DNA of 64,000 nucleotides, from assembly GCA_013397075.1 (NCBI GenBank), contig VWZS01010177.1, positions 192,945 to 256,944 of the forward strand, in the 5' to 3' direction. A program made the translations under genes and the position numbers. The notes under the pieces were generated by a model. It made no database searches. It was not told the origin of the DNA and saw only the letters and a list, made by a program, of their open reading frames with translations. Positions 1 through 11,950 of this stretch are shown here, in pieces; position 1 is the first letter of the stretch; each line of letters begins with the position of its first letter. The stretch is from Rhabdornis inornatus (lineage: Eukaryota; Chordata; Aves; Passeriformes; Rhabdornithidae).

Positions 1-2960
1 CTGATTAGATGGAATAAATTACACAGTCAAAGTAATGATGGAAAGCTTATAGCGCCATAAGATTTAATGTTTCTGAAAGCTCAATAAAAGAAGTCAAACA
101 TTTGTCAAGGACAAATAGGCAGTATTCCAGGTACATGTAAACCACCAAGACAAACTTCTCTTTTCCAGAGGTGGGTACTGAACTGAAGTGACTCAGTATC
201 TTTATTTTGACTGGGAGGTTCTGGAAAAATCCTACAGTGAATTAAAGAATAGTTTGGTTTTTTGGGTTTTTTTTGTTTTTTGGGTTTTTTTGTCTCATTT
301 TTTTTCCTTAAAACTCATAAAATGAAAACTTTTAACTCTATTACAGTTGTAGATATTTCTCTGGAATACAAACATCTATTGCTGCCAGAATATTAAAAAT
401 TGTAACTTGGATAAAATGGAAAGTAAAACTCAGTGACAGTTCTTCCAAGGTCGCATTAGTAGTAAAGATATTCAGAGGAATTCTAGAACTCACTCTGCAA
501 CAACCTGAATCAGAAACATAAGGATTCAAATATAACTTCTGAGAAGGCCACTGTGACATGAAAATAGGAATAGGTTCCCATTCTTGTTTTTTTCACAAGC
601 AGGACATGTGGCCTTCAGCAGAAAGCCTAATGTTTTAGGAGAACCAAGCCTTTTACAACTCCTATTGATGGTCCCTTCGAGATAGTGAGAGAGAACAAAT
701 CCCATTGGCATCTTCATTTTTAAAAATATCTTGGAGTATTCATTGCATTTCTTCAGGCTCTGCATATTTTGCCAAATTTTTTGACTTCAAAAGAAAATAT
801 CTGGATATGGACTAAATAAGACCTGCAGGATTTGGCATACAATGAAAGCTTAAAGCAATTAAAATGAAGAATATATTGAGTACAATTTTACTTGAATTTC
901 TGCCAGAAAAATAAAATTGTGACATTTTCAGATATATTTTATTTGGGTCACAGTGTCTGCAAATCCATTTGACAGATTATAGCCCAAGGAGAACTGTAAC
1001 CAGGTAGGAAATGATGAACAAGCCTTTTCCTTCTGACAGGGGCCATGTATGCTGTTTTTGAAAGCACCAACTCTCAACCATCTTTGTTATTAAGATAGGT
1101 TTTTTTTGTTATCCTTCAGATTGTTCTATCATTTTTCTGCCCTGGGTTGAGGTATATAAAGCTTACAGGTCCCTACCTCAGCTAGTTATCATTTTTTGAG
1201 AAAATAGATTGAAACAAGATGACTCATTGTCCTCTTTTAAAGCCTAAAGCGAGATGACAGGTCTCTGTAGATACTGATCCTTCTCCACAGACAATGAAAA
1301 ACCCTGGACTGATGCATGCCTAGTGGGTGACTAGAAACCAAGGCAGATTAACCCTACCCTTATTTGTTGGCAGTCCCTAGAAGTCTTGACATCCCTATAT
1401 CTCAGTGGATAGTTTAAGATGGGAAATGCATTCAATTATCTTCTTCTGTCTCTCATTTTTAATCATAAGCAGTCTTATGATCGTTTATAAAGTATTGCTT
1501 AGTCTATATATGCAATGTGACTTTCTGGTGTATAACACTGTATCAATTAATTTTTATGGGATATTAAAGTCAGTTTGTGTTACTGCCTTACTTATTTCAT
1601 CAAAAATATTCAGGTATTTATTTCCCCTATTCATTTTATGAATATAAAGTATTTCTGCACAATATCCTTTAAAGACAAAAAAAAGTAAAGGTAAGTTCAG
1701 CTGAAACATAGAGTATTTCACTTTTTATGGGAGTATGAAAGGTATTTTAAGATATTTTATGTCTCACTGTTCCACTCTTATTTGATTGGTAATATAGTCC
1801 ATTATTTCTCCCAAATCGAGACTGTTTTGCCTGAAATGGTTATTGGTAATTCTCCCTGCTCTTATCTTGACCCATAAGCCTCCATTCATAATTTTCTCCC
1901 CTGTTCAGTTGAGGAGGAGAGTGGCTTTGCTGAGCTGTTATCCAGACAGTGTCAACTCACCACAATATACTATATGAGCACCTGCATTCTTATCTATTTC
2001 CTCCCCTCCATGATTCTTTTTTAATCCCTTTTGCTGCCTGATGAAATTTTAGGGAGACTCCAGTAAATAATTCCACGAGTTGACTGAGCTCATTTTCATG
2101 AAACTCAGCTCTTTCACATTGGCTGGGAATTTGGCCACTTGCCATGTTATTTATTAGAACTATTTTGATTGATGTCTAATTCTGATGTTGCCCCAGCTAT
2201 ATTCTTGTCCAGATTTTTTTTAGTAGACAAATCATTTTCACCATAGTAATAAAACTATCACATTAATGAACCTCCACAATTTAAAGTAAGAGGTCAAGTA
2301 AGTGGTATTGCTTAGTCTGGCAAAATATATATCAACCTTAAAATTAAATTAGAAAGTGGGAATATTTGGTGCACATGTAGCCATTCATGTTATATTACAT
2401 TGTTTTCATTCATTTTTGAAGGGAGACACACATTTTGAGGGCCTATTTGACTCTGTTTATTTGCAAATGAAATATTAGTGTTGAACTGTATTGTATTTTA
2501 AGTGGCTTATGTGGTTATTTTTGTCAGGATTAGTCTTATTCCTGAGGGTTGATGCTGTGATATTATGTTCCATATATCCTCTGGTGCTTTGATAAATGGT
2601 AAGGGAGTACTGCAGAGAGAAAGTGCAATTATTGCTCAGGAAGAAAAAAGTGCTCGGGAAAAAAAGAAAATGTGACTATGTAGACAATCAATGTGTTTAT
2701 ATTGTACTGTAAGTCAGCAGTGTTTCTGGGTCAAAGATCAACTCAGTGACATGCCTGTATGGAATTGCTTGAAAGCCTCTGCAATTCCACTTTGTTTCAT
2801 TTTGGGCTTTTACCCTTTGAAACACTTGATGGCCAGTCACTTTGATATTTATTTTATTTTATTTTGTTTGTACTTTAATTGACACTTTTCATGGACGGAG
2901 GCAATATTAATTAAAGTATTTAATGAGTTCTAATCAACTCTGAGGAGTGAAAGTAAGACA
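1..2960. other. AT-rich DNA with no recognisable gene
   Basis: No frame here resembles a known protein. The stretch is AT-rich with scattered homopolymer runs, including a T/G-rich tract at about 252-305 made of T runs broken by GGG. A reading frame at 1405-1641 has a hydrophobic composition typical of translated AT-rich DNA and shows no domain. Confidence 0.6.
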
Positions 2961-2964
2961 AAGG

Positions 2965-3145
2965 TGGGGCTTGAAGGGACATCGGAAGCTATTTATTATT
3001 CAATCCAACTCTGTATTTAAATGGGATCAGGTGCACTGCTGTTGTCTCTGACACGAGTCTCTCTAGGTTGTTCTGTAAAGCTTGCAATGAAAGGGATTCT
3101 GCAGTGTCCCTAAGAACATTGCTCCAGTGTTTTACAATACCCATA
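2965..3145 (-). repeat. Old CR1 LINE 3'-end fragment
   Basis: The plus strand reads GGGGCTTGAAGGGACATCGG, followed by a match to the 'ATCCAAC' segment and, near the far end, 'TTGCTCCAGTGTTTTACAATACC'-like sequence. This is the reverse complement of the 3' region of an old amniote CR1, where 'GGGACCT...GTCCAAC' is followed by 'CCATTCCAGTGCTTCACCACC'. It is heavily diverged and lacks the terminal ATTCTATG repeats, so it is probably an ancient insertion. The family was recognised by eye. Confidence 0.62.
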
Positions 3146-6100
3146 TGGCAGTAAAAATCATATTAGAAAAATGCCATCAATGAAAAGGATATAGAACATG
3201 AAAGCTCTTTCAAGGGGCAAAGTAACTTTGTCCAGTGTGTGCTGTATAGTTTCAGCCAAAAACTGAAAAGCAAAAAAAATCTCAAAACCCCATCCTCACC
3301 TCCTCTATTGAAATGAGATATATAAAGAAATATGCAATAAAATGTAACACTACAGGAGATGACTTTGCAAGGAAGACAAGACAAATATATGCAATTGTAC
3401 TTTATTTGACCAGAAATACTGATGTCAAGTTCTTAGAACTAATTTTTCATCTGAAATACCATCCTTATAACTGCAGAGTGCCCCTTAAAAGCAGAGACAC
3501 TGATTCAGTGTTGAATTGGAGGAGAAAATATTACCTACTAAATCACCAGTACTATTTCTTGTACCATCTAGCTTTTGCTTGGAAGCTTTTCACTTGAACT
3601 GACCTCAACCTTTCTAAACAACAAACACCAGTCAAGGTAGCAGTAAAGCCAATGTAAGTGGAGGCCTTGTGAACATAAATTCACATAAGTTAAGATAATT
3701 AGCTGCAATTAATTATTTGTTAATGATTATCAGTTTTTTAAATTCATTATCCACGGAAATGTTTGGAAATAATTGTTTTAATTATTTCTGTGAATTTGAG
3801 GTAAAATTCAAAATCAATGTAGAACAACTTTCCTTTTTGCATCTCTTTTTGATAGGCATGAGACACAGTATTGAAGATGACTGGCCAGGACATTTGGAAC
3901 AGATCCAGAAACTCTATAGTGGTTTCTAAAATAAGCAAGATTGAAATTTGTTGCTTAAATATAGGAGATCATGCAAACTATCTAAATTATAGTATCTTTG
4001 CAAAAGGTTTGGAAAAACGTGAATTCTAAATATTAAGTACTTAAAAGTGGAAGTTTGGTGTTGGGGCCAAATCCTATCAAGTTCAAGAGTTGTGTCTGAA
4101 CTAGAATTTAGGCCGTCTATTTTCTTGTAAAAGAAACAGGAAGAGGTCAACTCTTCTTACATCTTTCATTGCCTCGATGTTTTCTCTCCAGTTAAGTTCT
4201 ACTTAGGCTTCCAATTTTCTGGAAGAAGTTTTGCCTGTTGATGCCAGAGTTAACTGCCTAACATTTAAAGAACTTTGTAATTTTAACTATAGTGTAATTT
4301 CTTCTTGACTAGTAGAGCTCTCTAGCAATCAATTGTACTCAGCAGATTTGACTTGGTGGATGTCTCACCTATGTAACTTTGACATGCATTAGAGAGAAAT
4401 TTTAAAAGCACATTTGCAACCCTTTGAATGATGTTCAGACACAATTTTTAGGAGATAGGAAGCCAAAAGTTGAAATACCTTCAAATGTCTCTCTAGCTGG
4501 ATTAAAAGGAATGGTAATGTTCCACAGTTACTCTACAATTGAAACTGGATGACCTAAAAGCCCTGTCTATAATTTCATACTGATGGACAGTCTTTTTTTT
4601 TTTTTTTTCCGGATTCTTACTATTGCCTGATTTATATGAGCATAACCACTCTTAGCAATATTTTTTCTTCTTTTACTGATATTCATACAGTTACTTAGAT
4701 ATAAAAATCACCTATTAAAACTGAATACCAGTTAAAGTTGTTTATGGAACTTGCAGTTCTACTCATTTTGATGAGTTATTAATGATAGTTTAACATTTAA
4801 AATATTGATTTGAGCTTTTAAAATACTTTATAGGAGATAATGTTTTTTGTATATTAATGTCGTAAACCTTTTCTAAACTTTGAGATATTGAAAGTATCTG
4901 CTGATACTGAGGAAGACTTTACTTTTTTCTCTAAAAAATGTTTCAGTGTGTGCTTTGAAAGAACATAAATATATAGAGCATTCTTTCCTTCACATTGCAC
5001 AGTTCATATCTTTTCAACAGAGTATAAATAAACATATCATAAATTTGAATGCACTTTAACTTGAAATGTTGTGATATTTAAACACAGATTTCTGATGTAT
5101 CAGGTCTTCAGGTTACATATTAGACATCCCCTGTCACTATGAAACTGGTCTACTGTAATGTAATAATAAAGTATGGACAAAATCTACTGTAGGGAGTTAA
5201 GGAGATTAAATTTCCCTTTTGAATCAATACAAAGACAGTTTTCAGTTTCACAATATTTAGACAAGAATACCAGTATCTCTTTGACTACTGTTGCGCATTG
5301 CAGAGGCCACAGAGGCTGAAACATAAACAAGAAATACAGATTTTCTAGCCTAAAGATTAGCACCCACACTGAAGCTTTTCAATACAGCACTAGCAAGATT
5401 GCTGGACACCCACAAAGCTGTTTGTTTTAAATCTCAAACAGCAGAGCAAGCCCCAGTTCTGCCTTTCCTTTCAATTCTTCCGCTGTTATCTCTTCATGCG
5501 TGGAAGTTGGCTGTCTGAAGTGCTTTAGACTCCAAACTTCAGCTGCCACAGATACTCCCATGACTTAATCACGTGTGTTCTATCCAACAGTTTCCAATTT
5601 TGAGCTCTCTGTTTTATAAGGTGCCTATTCAGGACCTCGTGGAATAAGACAGAATCTGCTCTTCTAGGTCTGCTGATCCAGACACACTTAATTTAAGAGG
5701 AATAAAATAATCTAGATTTATGAAAGAGTGCTCTGATGCCTTAGGTTTCTCTGTCTTCCATAGATTTTTCTAATGTCAGTATTGTCCTCTTAGGAATCCT
5801 GGCACACATAATTTTGTTGTTGTTGTTTATGCTAGAAAGATGAAGTGATTTTTCAGAACAACATATAGTGTTCATAACATTGAAGCAAACTTTACAGTAT
5901 GAACATGTATTTTTTCCTCAGATTTATATTTTTCTCCTACTGATACAATTATGCTGTTTATTGATATGGAGCACTTTAGGAATGAACTGTACTTACCAAA
6001 GTGTGACAATATGTTTAAGAACTTTCCTCACTTTTTCACATGTGGCAGCTGTGTATGGAAAAAGTTTTCACAAGATCAATCTTTTGACAGATGACATTTG

Positions 6101-6827
6101 TCCTCCACTTTTCATCTTACATGACAATGAAAATAGTTTTGGCAGTTTTAAACTTAATGAATGCTGTTTCATATTTATTATACATTGATACAAGAGTTTA
6201 TATTGGAAAAGACAACAGAATGAATTTTCCCTCTAGATATCCTACTATAAATGAAGATAATTTCAAAGAAATGAGAAAATATGCTATTTTCTTCAATCCC
6301 AGCATTATATCAATACCAATTTTTTTTGTTGGACTCTCACAGTCAGCCCTTGAAAAAAAAATAGTTTCATAATACTCTCTCTTTGTTGATGAGACACTCT
6401 ATTTTCAGTTTCCGTTTTTATCCTGTCTCTTTAGATCTATTTTGTTAAAACCTAAATCATATTTTGCTTTATATTGCTCATCTTAGTTTACCCATTCTGG
6501 CCATATTTTAAAGAATTTTATTTTCTAATTTCAGATCATGATTTTATCTGTACTTCAAATTATGGATCACTTGGATTATTCCCTCTGAGGATGAGCAATT
6601 ATTACTTGCTACAGAAATCTGAGTGCATGGGGTTTGTGCCCTCTCTGTTCCTTTGTGGATTTGTTCCTTCTAAATTCTTTTGAAGACTGAATATGTTACA
6701 AAGGCTAGAGGAAAGAAGGCCAGCTCAATGAGGTTTCAGGCTTCTTTTCAGTTTGTTTCATTCACTAAGACAGGACAAGACCGTAGAGGGCATACTTTTG
6801 TTTCAGAGTATTGTAAGAGCATTTGGA
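3146..6827. other. AT-rich DNA with no recognisable gene
   Basis: No coding, RNA or mobile-element signature was recognised. A pure T run of 16 lies at 4593-4608. Open frames at 5868-6188 and 6091-6372 overlap each other in different frames and show no domain. Confidence 0.55.
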
Positions 6828-6914
6828 TTTATACATGTAGTATAAATGTAGTATGCATGTAGTATACATGTAGTATATACATGTAGCATTTATACATTTA
6901 GTATAAATTACATG
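6828..6914. repeat. AT-rich minisatellite, units of about 12 bases
   Basis: Diverged head-to-tail copies of a unit close to ATACATGTAGTAT are visible, with variants such as ATAAATGTAGTAT and ATGCATGTAGTAT. About six units can be counted. Unit lengths vary by one or two bases, so this is an imperfect tandem repeat. Most units contain the palindrome ACATGT or a near form of it. Confidence 0.75.
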
Positions 6915-9250
6915 TCTTGACCTTTTGTTTTGAGACTATGTAAAAATTAGGTGCTTTTACTTTGAGCTGAAACTCTGATTTATGCTGCCAAGGTAATGCA
7001 CCAAAAGTGTTTTCATGATCAAAGCAGAACGAACACCTCATAAAGAATCTAGAAAGAGCAACATACAGGCAAACCTCTTCCTATCTTACCATAGAAAATA
7101 GATGCATCTGTGAGAATTTTTAGAGAAGATTAATACTGAGCAGGAAGCTGAAGACCATGCCAGAATTTAGGGCTTTACACCTGACAGCTCAGGATGGATG
7201 GAGGGATGGAAGTGATCCTTGCATCTCTTTTTAACCACAGGGGCCATACAGGCTGTATGTCTTCCTATGTGTCTGATGTAGTCTGGAAATATTGGATCTC
7301 TTTGTGGAAGAAGGAAAGGAATAAATTTCTGACATTTTGAGGCCACTTGTCACTGAAAAAAAAGGTACAGAATCACTTTAGGAGTGTACTCTCTGGGAAG
7401 ACCAAAGTATGCATATTCTATGTGTCCACCTTTTTTTCCTCCACATTGCCACTGAAAGTGTCAGAGCACACTTATCTAGTTCTCTATAGAAAAAGTGTAG
7501 TGCATTCAGGTACGTCATGTACGTGTGCTCACACAATTTTTCCCTCTTGTTTCTATCTTTACCCTTCGATATGCATTTGTACTCTCCTTTGTCTTCAACG
7601 AGCTTCACACTTATTTTCTCTGATTCATCCGTATCATGTTCATTTTACCAGAAAGCAAAAGGCAGGATCTCCATCAAAAGGAAGTGGAATATATCTTTCT
7701 TGTTTAGACCTATCAGATTGTATAAAATGTCATCTCACCATGACTTGAGTCTGTAACTGGCAGTTGTGGTCCATCTAGGTCAAACCAACTTCATTCAGAA
7801 TTAAAATATCTTTGGTAGTTGGGTTTTGATTTAGGATCTTCTCACCTGAAAGACAGGATTATTTAATCATTCATTCTTCTTCCTGTTTATTAGGTGTTTC
7901 ACAGGATAGCTATTCACCGGATCATGAATCTGAGGAGTGTTTTACTTGTCCCACCTTTTTGATTCTTCTTTGTGTATGCATTTGGAAAAATACTTTGTCA
8001 GTCCACATTATCCAGACCATACTTTTCACTTTTCATCACAAAATTTATCAGTTGTCAATGCAGATTTTCTACCTGAGACCTTTCATTGTCAGGTACAGTA
8101 GGGTTGGTTTTAAGAAAGTTAAGTACTTTTGTTTGTGCTCTTTCTCTGCAACCCTAAAATTTTGGAAAACTAACATTTTAAGAATGTGAGTCATCTGATG
8201 AAATATGGATGTCTAATCTAGAGACCAACTGTTCTCTAAAAGTTTATCCTTCTCTTTCAATCAAACATAAAAAGAACTGAAGATGTCAAGTTCAAATGTA
8301 TATATTTATCATGTAAGCATTCACATTCAGCCAAATGAATTCACAGTTGTGGAGCCTGTCTACATTTGAGAAAGTGATTTAGATTTTGTACTGTCAAATA
8401 TCATATTACTCCCACAGGTATGTGAAATTGGTAGGCACTTCCCATTTTTAATTCTACATCATTATTAGTAATTTCTTTACTAAAAAAAATAATAATAAAA
8501 AATATGTATAGGTAGAAGAAATTCCAGAAATAAAGGTGGAAAACCCATGTCTTACTTTGCCAAAATCAATTGTTAATCAAGAGGAAAGGAACCAGTCACC
8601 TTTCTGCTCTGTCTTATCCCTTCTTGATTACAATACTGTCTGGTTTCAATGTGATGGTAAGAGAACTTTAAAACTGTAGCAAGCTGAAAATGGAGAAAAA
8701 GAAGTAGTTCTTCATCTAGCATGTATTTAAACTGTCAGGTTTATTACCACAAAATGCTGTGAAGGCCAAAATAATAAACGGGTTCAGATACATAAAATTA
8801 AGCAAAGCAAAGCTTAGACACATTCACAAATCTGAAGTTCATTAAAGGCTATCAGACACAGTGAGGTGGATATTGTGCTAATGATGTGGGCAATTGAAGC
8901 TCTGAAATCCTAAAGCTGTAGTTTGTTAAAAGTTGGGAGAACTATCAATTATACTTGCTTTAAAAAAAAATTGCTCAACCATTTTTCTACTCAATTTAAA
9001 AGAAGAGTGTTTCTTTTGAAAATATTGTCAAACTCAGAGTTCTCCAAATGAGGGTGACATGGACATTAGAACCATGTAAATTCAGGTGTAATAAATGAGA
9101 AGAAAAAGAAAGAGAGATCAAGGTGAGGACAGAAGTTCAAAAATCATCAGGGAATAGATGCAAAGCACTCTGGTAGTTCAAGTGCTGTTGAAAGGCATTT
9201 AAAGAACAATGTAATCAACATGCACAGTCAACACATGTTCACAGGGGGAA
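6915..9250. other. AT-rich DNA with no recognisable gene
   Basis: No gene or repeat family was recognised. The reading frame at 7347-7748 (about 133 codons) is opposed by another frame at 7378-7608 and resembles nothing known. A short GGATGGA-type repeat sits at about 7193-7210 and an A-rich AAT run at about 8484-8503. Confidence 0.5.
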
Positions 9251-9251
9251 A

Positions 9252-9335
9252 GTCATAGAAATACCCTGAATTGTAGAACATCCTCAGCTAAAAAGGACCC
9301 ACTAAAATCATCGACGGCCAGATCCTGTTGTCCCA
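9252..9335 (-). repeat. CR1 LINE 3' tail fragment
   Basis: The plus strand shows a CATAGAA-like start followed by a match to the reverse complement of the CR1 3' untranslated end (AGAACATCCTCAGCT, then AAAAGGACCC and AAAATCATCGA). Known CR1 copies read 'ATATCCTGAGTTGGAAGGGACCCACAAGGATCATCGAG' in this orientation. The fragment abuts a plus-strand CR1 coding fragment, so two insertions in opposite orientation meet here. Confidence 0.62.
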
Positions 9336-9354
9336 GCAAACTAATTTCATATTC

Positions 9355-10325
9355 TTGTATGATAAGGCCAGCTGTCTAGTGGATGAAGGAAAGGTAGTGG
9401 GTGTAGTTTTTCTGGATTTTAATAAGACTTTTGATACTGTTTCTCACAGAAAACTTCTGAACAAGTTCTCCTACTCTGAGATGTAGAAGTACATGGTCTG
9501 TTGGGTGAAGAACTATGTGAATGACAGGGCTCAGAGTGTTGTAGCAAATAACATCTAGCTGGAGACCAGCAGTGTTTCCCAGGGCTAGTTCTAGTACCAC
9601 TCCTGCTCTAGACTTCTATCAATTATCTGCCCATGGGTAGAATGCACTGTTAGCAAGTTTGCTGCTGATAACAAACTGGGGAACTGTTGGCAGTTGTGAT
9701 GGACAGGAAGCCTTGCAGAAGGATATGGATAGATTGGAACACTGGGCAATCATCAGAGGGATGGAATCTAAGAAGTCAAAATGCTGGCTTCTGTACCTAG
9801 GATGGAATAATGCTAGGCACAAATATGAGTCAAGAGAAGTGCATATGGGAAGCATCCCAAGAAAGGGATCTGAGGGTGTTGGATGATATCAGGTTAAATA
9901 TGAACCAGCATTGTGCTCTGGCAGTTAAGAGAGCAAATCACATCCTGGGGTGTATCAAGCACAGCATCAGTAGGCAATCAGGAGACAGAATTACCCCACT
10001 GTATTCAGCATGATTTGCCTCACTTGGAGTGCTGTATGCTGTTCTTGTCTCCACAAGTTAAGAAGAATGTGAAGGTCCTTGAGTGTGTCTTTGGGAAGGC
10101 ACCAAATCTGGTGAAAGGGCTGGCAGCAATGTCCTATGAGGAGTGGCTAAAGACTTTGGGGTTTTCAGGTGTGGAGAAGAGGAAGCTGAGGGGTGAGCAC
10201 ATTGCTCTCTACAGCTTCCTGAGAAAACAAAATGAAGAGGGAGGTGCTGATCCCTTCTCTCAAGTATCTAGAGACTGGGCATGTGGAATGTCTGAAAACT
10301 GCATCATGGAAAGACAATGTAATTT
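9355..10325 (+). pseudogene. CR1 LINE ORF2 reverse transcriptase, broken and truncated
   Basis: This is the C-terminal half of the CR1 non-LTR retrotransposon polyprotein, which reverse transcribes its own RNA at a nicked chromosomal target. At 9412-9447 the translation reads LDFNKTFDTVSH, the reverse-transcriptase motif A region. At 9658-9681 it reads FAADNKLG, where active elements have FADDTKLG, so the first Asp of the catalytic pair is Ala. Further on are LEHWAIIRGMESKKSKCWLL (about 9738-9797) and RLNMNQHCALAVKRANHILG (about 9891-9950), then YEEWLKTLGFSGVEKRKLRG (about 10135-10194). The frame changes at least three times, and there is an in-frame TAG at 9484-9486. The 5' half and the 3' tail are missing. 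It is a dead copy. Confidence 0.9.
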
Positions 10326-11719
10326 TATGTTGTCATAGTTCTGTCATTCCAAACTGAACTTTGTGAGTTAATCTTAAAGCTAAAATGAATATGTGGGTCT
10401 AAGTGGTCTACTCATCCAATATTCTTTGTCTGTCTTAGCTTTCTCCTCTCCCATTTTTTCTGACCATTGCCATGAGAGAGATAAAAATTGGCAGAGCAGA
10501 AAGGCATCTATTTATTTATGCAATACTCTAAAGTTTTCTTATGGAAGCCTAGTTTGCCACCTTCATAAAAACATGTACCAGTGTTATTGACAAGAGAATT
10601 TTAATTTTTTTTTTTTTTTTACATTTTGTGAAAAATATTCCCCTTTCTAAGTTTTGGAGGTCTTAATAGGTGGTTGTCAAGTGCTACTGGAGAAGGAAGT
10701 TGAGCAAATATAATTTTTCACAAAGGTAATGAGATCTGATTAACAAAGTTGCAAAGATGCCACCAGGAAGCTAAAGGAAAAACTGTAGAAAGATTGATTT
10801 CATATCTGTGTTCCAACCTGCTATTGACTGGGTTAGACTATGGTCTTATAGTTGACTTTGGCAGCATAATTTAATTGTAGAAGTTAATTCTTTCTGGATA
10901 GCACCATCCTTGGAGCAACATACTAATACATCATCAGCTGTTGAGGATCACTAATGATGAATGACAGTAATATATCATTAGCTCTGTCACACAGGTGGCT
11001 TTGCAGAATAATTTCATCAGAGAGGTGACCCGTGCTGCTGATGTACTACTCAACAGATAATTTTGGTAAAAAGAGGTCTTACATTCAAATGTTATTTCAT
11101 TTACCTAAAGCTTAAGTATATAGTATATCTTCAAATAATATAACCAACTGACCAAAGTAAGTGTTCTCCTGGAAAACGTGGACAAATGTAATGAACCAGG
11201 ATTACCCTATATAATTAAGATTAAAAACTGTCTTAAACTACACAAGCTATAACTGTGAAAGCAGTGAAATGCAAAGTTCCTTAAAAGTATTGTGCCACTT
11301 TTAAAAAAAGTCTTAGAACCATGGTGCCCAATAGTCTTAGTTAGAACCACAAAAGAAGGTAAAACTCTGTAATACAAATACAAAAATTTTGCAGTGAAAT
11401 AGAACACTTACCACTACAATTTCCTTTACATTTTTTAACTGTGATTGCTTGAGGAAATTTTAGAAATGCAAAGAAAACTACTTGTTTTCTGAAACTTTTT
11501 TCCTCATGCTTCCTATATATCTTATGGAAGAAATAAATTTTAAAGTTTGGAGAAAGATTACTTAATTAATAGGATTGTTTTCTATTAGCCTGTCTTTCCA
11601 TGCACCTATCCTTTGATCTTCATTGAGAGGGACTCATTAACTTTCATCTCACCAGTAAAAATACATCTTTTCCAGACAGGTGTTAGTTTTTCTGAACTCC
11701 ATTATCATGGTACAAAGCA
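10326..11719. other. AT-rich DNA with no recognisable gene
   Basis: Nothing beyond simple sequence was recognised. A run of 16 T lies at 10605-10620. Confidence 0.55.
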
Positions 11720-11950
11720 TCCATGATACCTCCACATCTTCAGTGTTGTGTGCAGTTCTGGTCATCCCCTCTTCAAAGAGAAAACCAGAAGAAGGTGAGA
11801 GAAGGTCAGCTTTATGATAACTTCTGTATGGGGAGAGTCTTGAGAGGCTTAACCTCGCTTATAAGGACATCTAGAATGGAAGGAATGTTTGAAAAGCTGA
11901 TAATAAAATTATCTAATACTTTTCCCCAAACAAGAAGAGATTAAATTCTC
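11720..11950 (+). repeat. Old CR1/L3-like LINE fragment, ORF2 C-terminal region
   Basis: The translation near 11740-11800 reads QCCVQFWSSPLQRENQKKV, which resembles the conserved 'LEYCVQFWSPxxxKD' block near the end of CR1-type ORF2. The following bases (AAGGTGAGAGAAGGTCAG, then GGGGAGAGTCTTGAGAGGCT) resemble the 'RVQRRA...RLERLP' segment of old amniote CR1/L3 elements. It has decayed well beyond the other CR1 copies in the window. Assignment to a subfamily is not possible by eye. Confidence 0.5.

Noticed and set aside
7347..7748. Frame of 133 codons
   Set aside because: It has no domain, it has competing frames on both strands, and its length is within chance expectation.
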